Assembly (NCBI GenBank): GCA_911728435.2
Contig: OU452202.1
Span: 12,379,135-12,443,134 of the forward strand
Origin: Apoderus coryli
Taxonomy: Eukaryota; Arthropoda; Insecta; Coleoptera; Attelabidae
Direction of reading: 5' to 3'
Length of the DNA stretch: 64,000 bases
Shown here: positions 55,373 through 64,000 of the stretch, in pieces
How positions within the stretch are numbered: the first letter of the stretch is position 1
Layout of the letters: every line of letters starts with the position of its first letter
Made by a program: the position numbers and the translations under genes
Notes under the pieces: generated by a model
The model's database searches: none
What the model saw: only the letters and a program-made list of their open reading frames with translations
Told to the model about the DNA's origin: nothing

Positions 55373-55474
55373 GTGGGAATTGAAGGCAACGAAAGAGCAG
55401 ATTGGTTGGCTAGGCAGGCCACTGAAATCCCATACAATGGCCCAGAGCCTGCGCTGGGGCACGGGTATTCCTGA
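55373..55474 (+). pseudogene. LINE RNase H domain fragment
   Basis: The frame VGIEGNERADWLARQATEIP then YNGPEPALG contains the G-EGNERAD--A motif of the RNase H domain carried by R1/LOA/I-type LINEs, with the conserved final Asp. In RNase H this Asp helps bind catalytic metal; the domain degrades the RNA of the element's RNA-DNA hybrid. Upstream coding sequence is unreadable and a stop follows at 55472. It may belong to the same family as the split fragments at 20920 and 22668. Confidence 0.75.
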
Positions 55475-56032
55475 GGAGGTGGGCCCAAACCGAGCGCCAG
55501 AGCTATAGGGAACATATTCACAAGCAGGAACATGTTTAGAAATTCATAACGGTTACAGCAAAAAAACACACGGGGAAACTACTAACATTAAGCAGCAAGC
55601 AAGAGTCAGATGCGAGTAACCATAGAACTTCTCATCTGGCATAACGCCTCGAGAAACCACGTAAATTAGATGGGGCTGTATATATAACGGGGACCTGAAA
55701 TCTAGATTGTGTAATGGGGCAGGCCACAACCTTCGTTAGAGAAGCCATTAAAATGTACATTTGGCAACGTCTAATCCAAGTCAATTGTTGGTGTTTACAT
55801 TGGGACATTTGTAACACGTCTAATTAAATCAGTGCTTCTTGAGCTGAGTTAAAACAGTTTTTTATAAAACTAAAAAATAAATTTTGTGTGAATTACAATA
55901 CCCAATAAAATGGGTAATAAAATAAAGTAATTTGTTTGGACTCTTTGACGGTGATTCAAATTGTGGGGCTCTTATAGGGACACTACTTGGTTCTATTTTT
56001 GTAAAACTAGTAGTGATAAATGTGTATAAATA
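55475..56032. other. Decayed LINE downstream region and unassigned sequence
   Basis: Sequence to about 55800 is richer in G+C and probably continues the RNase H-bearing LINE, but I cannot read a conserved frame. Nothing else is seen before the Tc1-like element. Confidence 0.35.
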
Positions 56033-57106
56033 AAGAGTGTCCTAAAATTAACGCAAGATTTGAATTTGCCGCCCTTTATGCAGTAAAGTGTTGACAACCC
56101 TAAGAACAAAACAAATCGACCGCTGACAGTTTAGGGTTAGTAAAAATGGAGCGTTACACGATAGAAAAACATGTCTTCATTATTGAACAATATTTTAAAA
56201 ATAATGAAAGCTTGGCGGCCGTAGTTCGGAGATTTCATACAAAATATATTCGGAATAGTGATTTAACTTCATCAACTGTGAAGAGATTAATTCAAAAATT
56301 CCGGGGACAGGATCCGTTGGAGACGCCAAACACACTGGTCGTCCAAAAATAAGCCGTTCAAATGTCAATATCAAAGCAGTGCGTGAGAGTCTCGGTGAAT
56401 TGCAGATTGCAAGAAGCTCTCTACAGCGTATAATCACTAAAGATCTGTGTCTCCATACTTAGAAAATTCAAATAACACAACAACTGAAGCCTAATGACCA
56501 TGCTCAGGAAGAGTTTGCAGAATGGATTATTCAGCATCAACAAATGAACGCTGATTTTTCGAGCAAAATCATCTTATACGACCAAGCACATTTTCACATT
56601 GATGGGTTTGTTAATCGCCAAAACTGCCGCTTTTGGGGTTCTGATAACCCACATTTGATTGTCGAAAAACAAATGCACCCACAGCGTGTCACTGTTTGGT
56701 GTGGATTTTGGGCTGGAGGCATACTTAGACCATACTTTTTTGAAAATGAGGCTGGTCAACCAGTGACTGTTACTGGTGCTCGACATGGCGACATGATAAT
56801 ACAGTTCTTTTTGCCGAAATTGGACGATATTGATGTGGCCAATATGTGGTTTCAACAAGCACTAAAGGATGATATTCAACGCTGCATCACCAAAATTCAG
56901 CCACATTTATGCAGAATGGTCATGAAAAATTTCGACAAACGAGGGCGTATGTGTATGCAAAGCCGTAAAGGGCATTTGCCCGATGTGTTATTCCATAAAT
57001 AACCCTATCCTATGTACTTGATGATGATGTAATAAAAAACAATCAAAAGACTAAAAACTGTGTTTTCTATTTAATTCAGACCCTGCGTTAATTTTGGGAC
57101 ACCCTT
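56033..57106 (+). mobile_element. Tc1-like deletion derivative, 1,074 bp
   Basis: The ends are AAGAGTGTCCTAAAATTAAC and, reverse-complemented, AAGGGTGTCCCAAAATTAAC, with at least 24 bp of near-identity and TA on both sides. The interior is a transposase gene with an internal deletion (56146-57002). Intact ends mean it could still be moved by a transposase supplied in trans. Confidence 0.85.
56146..57002 (+). pseudogene. Tc1-like transposase with internal deletion
   Basis: ATG opens MERYTIEKHVFIIEQYFKNN and VVRRFHTKYIR, the DUF4817-type helix-turn-helix. After a frameshift near 56325, SNVNIKAVRESLGE and LQRIITKDLCLHT follow up to a stop at 56459. Then LKPNDHAQEEFAEWIIQHQQ, LYDQAHFHIDGFVNRQNCRF (first catalytic Asp) and RVTVWCGFWAGGILRPYFFE continue. 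At ANMWFQQ the reading jumps to ALKDDIQRCI. The segment that should carry the second Asp (DGA-CH) and third catalytic residue (PPRS-DLTP-DFFLWG) is gone, roughly 90-100 residues. The protein ends at 57002 in frame. It cannot be catalytic. Confidence 0.85.
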
Positions 57107-58344
57107 TATATAGTCTAAACTTTCTATACATTAGAACAGCGGATAAAATGTTTATTAATAAAATAAAGTGATAGAAGCAGCGACAACATTTTTGTCAACA
57201 AACTATTTGTCTACTAAACCAAGTAAAGAAAAAGGCAGTAGGTACTATTTGTTTTTATTTAACTATAGGTTTTTTTCATTTGTCAAGTCGGATGGTACAA
57301 TTTCCCCCGGTGTGGGGTTAGTTGTAACGCTGACTGGGGCAAAAAGTAACAGTTAAATAATACAAATTAACAAAACATTTTTCTTTCTTTGCTTCTAATT
57401 TAACCCATTTAAATTATTTGTAGACTTTAGCAAAAATAAACTGAAATATTTTTTTAAGAGTAATTGACATAACTGACCATTTATGTTCTTAACTAGGCGT
57501 ATTTATTAGGATTTTTGATTTCTGATTCTTGGTTCTTAGTCGATTTTCATATACTTACCTTTAACGTGCTATATAGGTACCTGCTGTATACAAAAATTCG
57601 CTATAAACCTAAATTTAAACGCCATGTTTGTCCATATATTTTTCCAAATTTGCCTAAATATTTGTCAAAAACAGTCCCAATCCCTAGAAAATCACTCAAG
57701 GAACGAACATGTTAACAAATCGAACTTTCCAAAGAAAAAAATGAATTATTCTTAATTATTCATACATTCATTTAATTGAAATTCTAGATCTATTGAATTT
57801 AAGTAAAAAAACACTAGAGCCTTGCTCTCTTAAATTCGGCCTCCCTGAACTTCTCAGACAGTGCTCGAATAGATAGAAGGGACTAGTAGTTGGTGATATC
57901 GGCACCGAAATATTATGCACACTCACATGCATATAATAATATAACATTAACCATAATAATAACAATTTCACGCTATTTAAAAGCATTATTTCTAGATGTT
58001 ATTGTTCCACTCTCCTGAATTTAGTCTATAATAGGTAAGGCTGTTTGATCAGTCGCGAAATGCAAAAGCACGTAAATATTTTGAGTTACGAATGTTGACT
58101 TAAAAAATTACGTCTAAAATTACCGCTTCGCCCCCTCCTATAACTACATTGAAACAATCTAAGTGGAGACACATGATATACCGTAATATTTGCATGTTTA
58201 CTAGAAAACATATGTAATTGTAGTTGGCTAATGGTGACTGTTTCTATACATTTTTAATGACATTATTAATTTAATGAAAAGACGAATGTTCATTATATGC
58301 TTTTATAGAAGTAGAATTTCTTAATACCGTAATACCATCGAATA
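57107..58344. other. Intergenic sequence; repeat E copy 2
   Basis: The only recognised item is the inverse copy of repeat E at 57628-57695 (ATTTTTCCAAATTTGCCTAA). The frames at 57168-57356 and 57515-57715 are not gene-like; the second crosses the repeat. Confidence 0.4.
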
Positions 58345-59627
58345 CGAGGGTTGCCTTTTCTATTTCGGGATTAGAGAACAAAAACCAATATTAATTATCG
58401 AAAATCACTTTATTTTTTATTTTCAAAATATTCCCCATGAAGATCTATACACTTTTGCATGCGTTTGAACCAATGGTCGAAGCACTTTTGCCACTCTGAT
58501 TGAGGTATCCGCAAAACATGCATTCTGAATGCAGCAACCGCTTCTTCAGGTGTCGAAAAACGTGGACCTCTCAGTTTGTTTTTTACGCACGGGAATAAAA
58601 AGAAGTCATTCGGTGCTAAGTCAGGACTATACGGCGGATGACTCAACAAATCGATGTTTTGGGTGCTCAAAAATGCAGTTGTGTGAGCAGATGTGTGAGA
58701 GCTCGCATTGTCGTGGTGAAGAGTGATCCGTCTTCGGCGGTTGGTTTTCCTGATTTCTTGGAAAACAACTGGCAAACAAATGGTTGTATACCACTCAGAA
58801 TTGACTGTTCTGCGTTGTTCTAGTGGTACGGTTGCGACATGTCCAGTTTTTCCGAAAAAACGACCGGAAGTGCTTCGTGCGCGAATAACTTTTGTTGGAT
58901 TTGGCTCATCTTGAAACACCCATACAGTCGACTGCTGTTTATTTTCCGGCTTATACGCGTAAATCCACGATTCATCACCTGTCACGATGTCATAGACGTG
59001 TTTCGAAGCACCGCGATCGTATTTTTTGAGCATTTCTTTCGACCAATCAACACGAGCCTTTTTTTGAGCGATTGACAAATTGTGTGGAATCCAAAGCAAA
59101 CAAATTTTTTTGACAGTCAAATGTTTATGCAATATTGAATGTATGCTGGTCCCACTAATGCCTAAGGTTGTTTCAATCTCTTGATAGGTCACATGACGAT
59201 CTTGCGATATCAGTTCGCGCACAGCATCAATGGTTTTCGGAACAACAACTGATTTTGGACGACCTTCACGAAATTCGTCTTCGAGTGAACTACTACCACG
59301 ATTGAATTCACCGTACCATCGATAAACACTGGTCCTTGATGGAGCTTCATCGCCAAAAATTGAATTAAGTTCATCCATGCACTGTTGCTGAGTTAATCCA
59401 CGTCGAAAGTTGTAAAAAAGAATCGCACGAAAATGTTCACGATTTAATTCCATTTTTGGGCCGAGATGAATCTTTTAAGTTACTGTAAACAACACAAATA
59501 GCGCACGTATGTCAAAACGTTCTGAGTACGTATAAACTCAAAAATGTCCAACTTTAGGATAGAGCTGTCAGTTGCAAGATTGCAACACCAGGGTTGCCAA
59601 ATCCCGAAATATAAAAGGCAACCCTCG
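58345..59627 (-). mobile_element. Apparently intact mariner element, 1,283 bp
   Basis: TIRs of 27 bp (CGAGGGTTGCCTTTT, then one mismatch, TATTTCGGGAT) are inverted at both ends, and TA flanks both sides (58343-58344 and 59628-59629). The length is what active mariners have. One uninterrupted transposase frame fills the middle, with about 175 bp between its start codon and the right end and 65 bp after its stop. Good TIRs, an open frame and an intact triad together suggest a recent insertion. Confidence 0.95.
58410..59453 (-). CDS. mariner transposase, full length (347 aa)
   Basis: The protein starts MELNREHFRAILFYNFRRGL, the N-terminal helix-turn-helix that binds the TIRs. A second helix-turn-helix follows near residues 85-110 (TYQEIETTLGISGTSIHSIL). 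WIPHNL (residues 121-126) is the mariner WVPHEL linker motif. The catalytic domain has TGDESW (Asp160), LHHDNASSH (Asp248) and YSPDLAPND (Asp283), with 34 residues between the second and third Asp: the D,D34D signature. Length is normal for mariner (about 345 aa). It cuts the element out and inserts it at TA. No stop or frameshift is present. PYSPDLAPNDFF and the C-terminal FDHWFKRMQKCIDLHGEYFE are also intact. The mariner subfamily cannot be set from memory. Confidence 0.95.
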   Translation of the reverse strand: MELNREHFRAILFYNFRRGLTQQQCMDELNSIFGDEAPSRTSVYRWYGEFNRGSSSLEDEFREGRPKSVVVPKTIDAVRELISQDRHVTYQEIETTLGISGTSIHSILHKHLTVKKICLLWIPHNLSIAQKKARVDWSKEMLKKYDRGASKHVYDIVTGDESWIYAYKPENKQQSTVWVFQDEPNPTKVIRARSTSGRFFGKTGHVATVPLEQRRTVNSEWYTTICLPVVFQEIRKTNRRRRITLHHDNASSHTSAHTTAFLSTQNIDLLSHPPYSPDLAPNDFFLFPCVKNKLRGPRFSTPEEAVAAFRMHVLRIPQSEWQKCFDHWFKRMQKCIDLHGEYFENKK

Positions 59628-59929
59628 TATTAACTATAGATAAGAAGGTTCAGTAGACGCTGAAAACGGCATCGACTCGTCGGATTCCCAGCCACATTTC
59701 TGGCCCGCTACTATATATTATATATACTAGATACTATACTATATATACTAGATACTATACTATAACTACGAGCGCGGCGAATTGCTTTGTAGACATGACC
59801 ATCAAACGTTCCGACACGAGGTGAAGTAACTGTATATTATTTTAAACTGTGCTAATAAGGACAATATTATCTCTTTAATCTATGTGATTTTGGCTTCGTT
59901 AAACGAAGATATTACAGTTGTAATTTCAA
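59628..59929. other. Short spacer with a tandem AT-rich repeat
   Basis: ACTAGATACTATACTATA occurs about twice in tandem at 59726-59765. The rest is unassigned. Confidence 0.5.
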
Positions 59930-60035
59930 TAATAATAAAGAAATAAAAATCGAATCTCCACGAAATAATAGTAAAATAGTAAATTATCTCCAGCTAAATA
60001 TTTTTCAGAACTAAACCAGTTCATCATCAGTGTCA
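59930..60035 (-). repeat. Hammerhead-like repeat, copy 3 (degenerate)
   Basis: On the minus strand: CACTGATGATGAACTGGTTT, AGTTCTGAAAAATA, then TTTCGTGGAGATTCGATTTT. The order CTGATGAT, a GAACT/AGTTC hairpin, GAAA, and the TTYGTGGAG block is the same as at 1.9 and 14.1 kb. The GAAAC and cleavage triplet are damaged. Confidence 0.45.
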
Positions 60036-60329
60036 ACAATAATATAATAAGAAAAGCTTACAAAAGATTTTTCACATTAAATAGAAGATTCCATTTGTGG
60101 AGAAAATATTTATCTTAGAAATCATGTTAGACTTTGCGAATGTTTTCTTCTTGTACCTATATCATTTTACTAAATTTTTAAAATAAACAAATTTTTAGTT
60201 AAGTTGTTGTCGTTTTTACTTAAATCCAATTTTACATTTAAAAATAATAATGTGGTGTCCCACAATCGAACCTCCTCCTATTCTTCGCATATGCCTTCCA
60301 TGATAACATTTTTTATTAAGTATAATATG

Positions 60330-60790
60330 AGAGATAGAGATGTTTTTGGCGACACCTAGCGTGAACAGGCAATATGCCGGGTGAAACACAGTTCACAAAC
60401 GATGGCTGGACAAGAAGTAACAACTCCGTTATATCCTATTGCCAACACTAGATGCGCCCGAATCCCCTAGTAGGGAGGCTTTATTTAAGAATTGCTTGTT
60501 ACATAAATCAACAAGACTTTAAGATATGTTGGAAATTTGTTTCACACTACCATGCTTTCACCAGACAGCCGTTTCGTCGATCCACGACATCTCTCTCTCT
60601 CTCAATCAATTCTCGTGCTAGTATAAGCTCTTTGTAAATGTTGGAAATTTGGGTCACACTGCCTGCCGATCACCACTGATGAGACGTGGATCGACGAAAC
60701 GGCCGTCTGGTGAAAGCATGGTAGTGTAAAACAAATTTCCTACATATTTTAAAGTCTTGTTGCTTTATCTAACAAGCAATTCTTAAGTAT
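60330..60790 (+). repeat. Hammerhead repeat of the 15-kb family with inverted arms
   Basis: TTTTTGGCGACACCTAG at the left matches the 15-kb family. Two inverted arms follow: AAGAATTGCTTGTTA--TAA then TTTCACACTACCATGCTTTC, ACCAGACAGCCGTTTCGTCG on the left, and their mirror around 60690-60785 on the right. The right arm has the whole ribozyme. The left arm lacks the CTGATGAG part, where a TCTCTCTC run now stands. Confidence 0.7.
60643..60740 (+). ncRNA. Type I hammerhead ribozyme, one stem II mismatch
   Basis: CTGATGA (60676-60682), GAAAC (60696-60700), stem III CGGCCG and GTC (60705-60707) are intact. Stem I is long: UCACCA/UGGUGA, then ACACUGCC/GGUAGUGU with a G-U pair, then GGAAAUUUG/CAAAUUUCC. 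Stem II is GACG/CGAC with one A-A mismatch compared with GTCG/CGAC at 15 kb, which may weaken activity. Confidence 0.8.
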
Positions 60791-63307
60791 AATATTATTA
60801 AGTCTTTTCAATTTTATCCCTGGGACGGATAAATTTAATTGAAGCATTACAAGCAATTAAAATAAGCTTCCATTATTTCAATAAAATATGGATTCATTAC
60901 CATCCGCAAAAAGTATTTTCAATTAGATTTCATAGATTTTCGTCCTATTAAATAATTAACTGTAAACAGGCAACTGATCTAACAATGCAAAAGAGTAGAT
61001 AACATTTTCTTTCACTTCGTAAAGATAAGAGAGAACAGATTTTATTAAGAATTCATGTTTATGAAACATAATTGGTAATACCCGCTCGTGGTTTTATGCA
61101 GATTGATATAAAGCCAAGTTAGTGTATGTCGCTATGTGTGTTTTACAGAAATGCAACCTTTACATTTTAAATTAATAATAAAACTAGTGAAATCTGGAGA
61201 TAAGTATTCAAACCACAAATACACATTCAAACAATTTATATATTATGAAGAAACTTATTTTAGTTGTGCATAAAACACATGTAATATTACAATACCTAAT
61301 TATTAGTTCAATGACTCGTGACAACCGACAATATTATTTTTATTAACTATTTACACGGTCGATTATGATTAACTTTACCTTTACCACAATTTATTAAGAA
61401 ATAGTCCTTCCGCTATACTGTTAAATTCCTGTAAATTATACAAATATATAAAATTTAATTTATAAATATGATTAAACCATAATTTTGAATTTTCTAATCC
61501 AATTTTGGGTTGTTAATTTCAAAGACATAAAGCCATAAGGTCTCTCTTGATGTCTCGACGTACTACTACAAATTTCTATTTTTTTTTTCATGTGTTTTTA
61601 TACTTTACCGAATTTGGAATAATTATGTTTATCACCATAGCGAGAAAAAGAATTCTTAAAAATATTAGGAATTTAAATAAAATAAAAATGTGAAAAATCA
61701 TCATCATTTAAATCAACATAATAGTGATTATTTTTTAATTTAATTACTTTTTTAATATAATAGTGATTATTTTTTTCGTACAATTTTTAGCCAATCAGAA
61801 CGTGGCACTTGAAGAGTGATTATACACCTGCAACTATCCAGAGATCATTAGCATAGCAACTAGTTTGATATTTGTTAGAAACATTCAGATTTCGTTATTA
61901 AATTTGATTGTTATTTAAATTAAATTATTTAATGACAAAATAATAATCTAGCCAAATACGGGTTATACCTACATCTCAAATCTCCTGCATTAATTATGCA
62001 ACACAGTTAAAAATTGAATGTTCATTTGCTAAATACTTTGACTGTTGAAATTTATTTGTTTATATTTAAACATTTTTTATGTGACTTTAACATTCCAGTT
62101 TTGTGCAATTTGATATATCAAATAATTAACAAAGTTATAATAAATTTAACAAGTATCAAATATTAATGGACTTCCAATAAATTAAAATTGTTGAATGGTG
62201 TGCGCTCTTTAAATCGTAGAATTCTGTTGATAAAAAGCTTGTTTCCAAGCCGCTAGAAGCGCGTTGTTTTTTTGACAGTAGTTGTCGTCTCAATAACAAT
62301 CAATAAATGGCAACAAATAAATGTTGTCATCCATTTTTTGTGTTATAGATAAGTTAGTTTTGTACTGGTTTTTAGATTTTTGTATCTGTATTACTTAGTT
62401 CATTTCTAGTTGGTTTTCAAACATTTTCAGTATATTTTGTTGTTTCTTATTTGAAATTAAAAATAATGAAAAAAAAAACATTAACTTATAGTAGTTTTTT
62501 AAGTGAGATACATAATTATGTTGAAACATTTTATACCTATTATAAATAAAAATCTGTGTAAAAATAGAGTTTTTGTAAAATGGATTTTGTTTATAAATAA
62601 AGTATTGTTTAAATGAATCATTTTTTTTTATTTTTAACCTCTAAGTAGAGGCACATTCACACTTAATATTTCCCTAAATTATTAAAAAAACTTTGTTTTA
62701 AAAAATAAGATTTTTGTATTGTCCAACTTTTTTTAAATAGGCGTACCTACTCATATATAAAATACTGCGACTACATCTATTTTAAAAAAAGTAAGTTGGA
62801 CTATACAAAACATTTTCATTTTTCACTATTAGTAATAATTCATATATCCCGCCTAAAGCAATCTATTACGCATTACGGTTACCTTTCATATCGATTCAGT
62901 TTTTTTGCTTATTTCCAAAACAGTAGACGACCCAAATATATTGAAACATTCGTCAACACGGGAGAGTCCATTCTATTCCAGTATAAACATTATTGTTTAT
63001 TTTAAAATTGATTGAATTAATTTTCGTACATTACATTCACAAACATATTTCTTCCGTCAATATGATACTAATTATATTTGCGAGTTATAGATAGATGGAT
63101 ATATTATATTAACATCACTAAATATGCTTAATTTACAACGTCGCGTTTTGTTTTCTTTTAGTAGATTTTGGTGAAATAACAATAAGACCATACTTACGTA
63201 TCTATGCATCATAGTATGATGGGTATTTCAGTTAAAATAACTGTCAAGATGACACTTTGGTTCTTTTTGGCGACTATCAGAATATTCTATTATTTGGGGC
63301 AAATAAA
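60791..63307. other. Intergenic sequence, little recognised
   Basis: A weak inverted repeat (TTTTTGTATTGTCCAACTTT near 62713, mirrored near 62795) and a short tandem duplication around AATAGTGATTATTTTTT (61722-61775) are the only structures seen. The open frame at 62796-63005 has no similarity that I know. Confidence 0.35.
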
Positions 63308-63346
63308 AGTCAGCCTCCACGAAATAAAATTTCGTGGAGGCTGACT
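63308..63346. repeat. Perfect palindrome, 18-bp arms, 3-base loop
   Basis: AGTCAGCCTCCACGAAAT and its exact complement surround AAA. The half-site ATTTCGTGGAG also occurs at 15637 and, on the minus strand, near 59955, in hammerhead-like repeats, so this may be a head-to-head junction of two such repeat ends. Confidence 0.85.
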
Positions 63347-64000
63347 GAGAAATCACCCCTTAACTATTGCCGCGAATTTTTGAAACACCTTTTATATCTA
63401 ATATATCGTGTCGTATAACGTTAATAACCCTGTATTTAATATAAAATATTAACTATGCACATAGACAGAGTAATGAGTGATGATGCAAAACATATAAAAT
63501 AAATACAGGTTCCATCGGTGTCATTGGCATACCGAGCATAATATCAAAGTAGGTGGAACTCAACAATAACAGTGACAAACCTTTCGACGCATTGATATTG
63601 GACATTTAGTGATTGCTAAAGAAATATTGTTTCTCAACTACTAAAAACGCACTTTGTATAAGTTTAGTGATTACGAAATAAATTTAAAAGTCCAACAAAA
63701 ATTGAAAAATAATAAAATAAATAAACATACAATCTTCATCCAATTAAAACAAAAGACGTATTCCAATAGCAGTACACAATAAAATTTAATCTCTTTATAC
63801 TTATTATGTTAAATGAAAATACCTTTCTTTGTTTTCAATAATATAATCAGTTATTTATTAATAGCAAGACAAGCCTCTATAACAACCACCTGTTCCAAAT
63901 AGCTTAACCATTTCTCACTTCATCCATAGTAACGTAGATGAAAATTGAAATGATTGCAATAACACACTGGGTTCAATGCGATAGGGTGAATGAATATAAT
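63347..64000. other. Intergenic sequence, nothing recognised
   Basis: No element borders, RNA genes or coding similarity on either strand. Confidence 0.35.

Noticed and set aside
1..64000. CRISPR array, bacterial operon, phage or plasmid features
   Set aside because: Spliced exons, LINE and Tc1/mariner families and the lack of dense coding show eukaryotic DNA; the 525-bp tandem repeat has no spacer structure.

Overview
The window reads as nuclear DNA of an arthropod, most likely an insect. It is AT-rich, has spliced coding exons with GT/AG borders, and is crowded with decayed transposons: Tc1/mariner, hAT-like, piggyBac-like, CR1- and R1/LOA-like LINEs, and repeats carrying hammerhead ribozymes. 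There is no operon-like gene packing. The order of insect cannot be fixed from the sequence alone. Several repeat families recur at two to four places, which points to a large, repeat-rich genome.

The one host gene I can support lies on the minus strand. It is a polypeptide N-acetylgalactosaminyltransferase of the pgant9 type. Its first coding exon (20245 to 19873) holds the cytoplasmic tail, the Golgi signal anchor and the start of the stem. A 109-bp second exon (7155 to 7047) continues the frame across a 12.7-kb intron. The catalytic exons are not in the window and should lie beyond position 1, so 1-7046 is probably intron as well.

Intron 1 (7156-19872) holds four copies of one repeat (family B, 7.2, 10.1, 10.5 and 14.3 kb), a LINE reverse transcriptase relic (8.9 kb), a TIR element (13.1-13.8 kb), hammerhead-type repeats (14.1 and 15.4 kb) and a DD41D Tc1/mariner relic fused to a roughly 1.2-kb palindrome (17.2-19.5 kb). 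Upstream of the gene, a CR1/Jockey-group LINE (20.98-22.67 kb) sits inside the RNase H region of an older LINE.

From 23 to 64 kb I see no certain host gene. The most striking locus is 36.2-38.5 kb. Three head-to-tail copies of a 525-bp monomer, the third truncated, are followed by an inverted copy. Each carries a 74-nt type I hammerhead ribozyme. The whole insert is bounded by a 12-bp target duplication inside a palindromic TIR element. This resembles a retrozyme or Penelope-type terminal-repeat insertion. Diverged copies lie at 23.8 and 49.3 kb. A second hammerhead family is at 15.4 kb (intact) and 60.7 kb (damaged), and two further hammerhead-like families are at 1.9, 14.1 and 60.0 kb and at 32.7 and 33.3 kb.

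Other elements are an apparently intact 1,283-bp mariner (58.35-59.63 kb), a Tc1-like deletion derivative (56.0-57.1 kb), adjacent Tc1 and mariner relics (41 kb), a nested TIR stack (46.4-49.8 kb), a piggyBac-like relic with a thrice-repeated palindrome (49.9-50.4 kb), a modular inverted-repeat element (52.8-54.3 kb) and three copies of a repeat with a tRNA-like segment (4.8, 31.5 and 42.3 kb).
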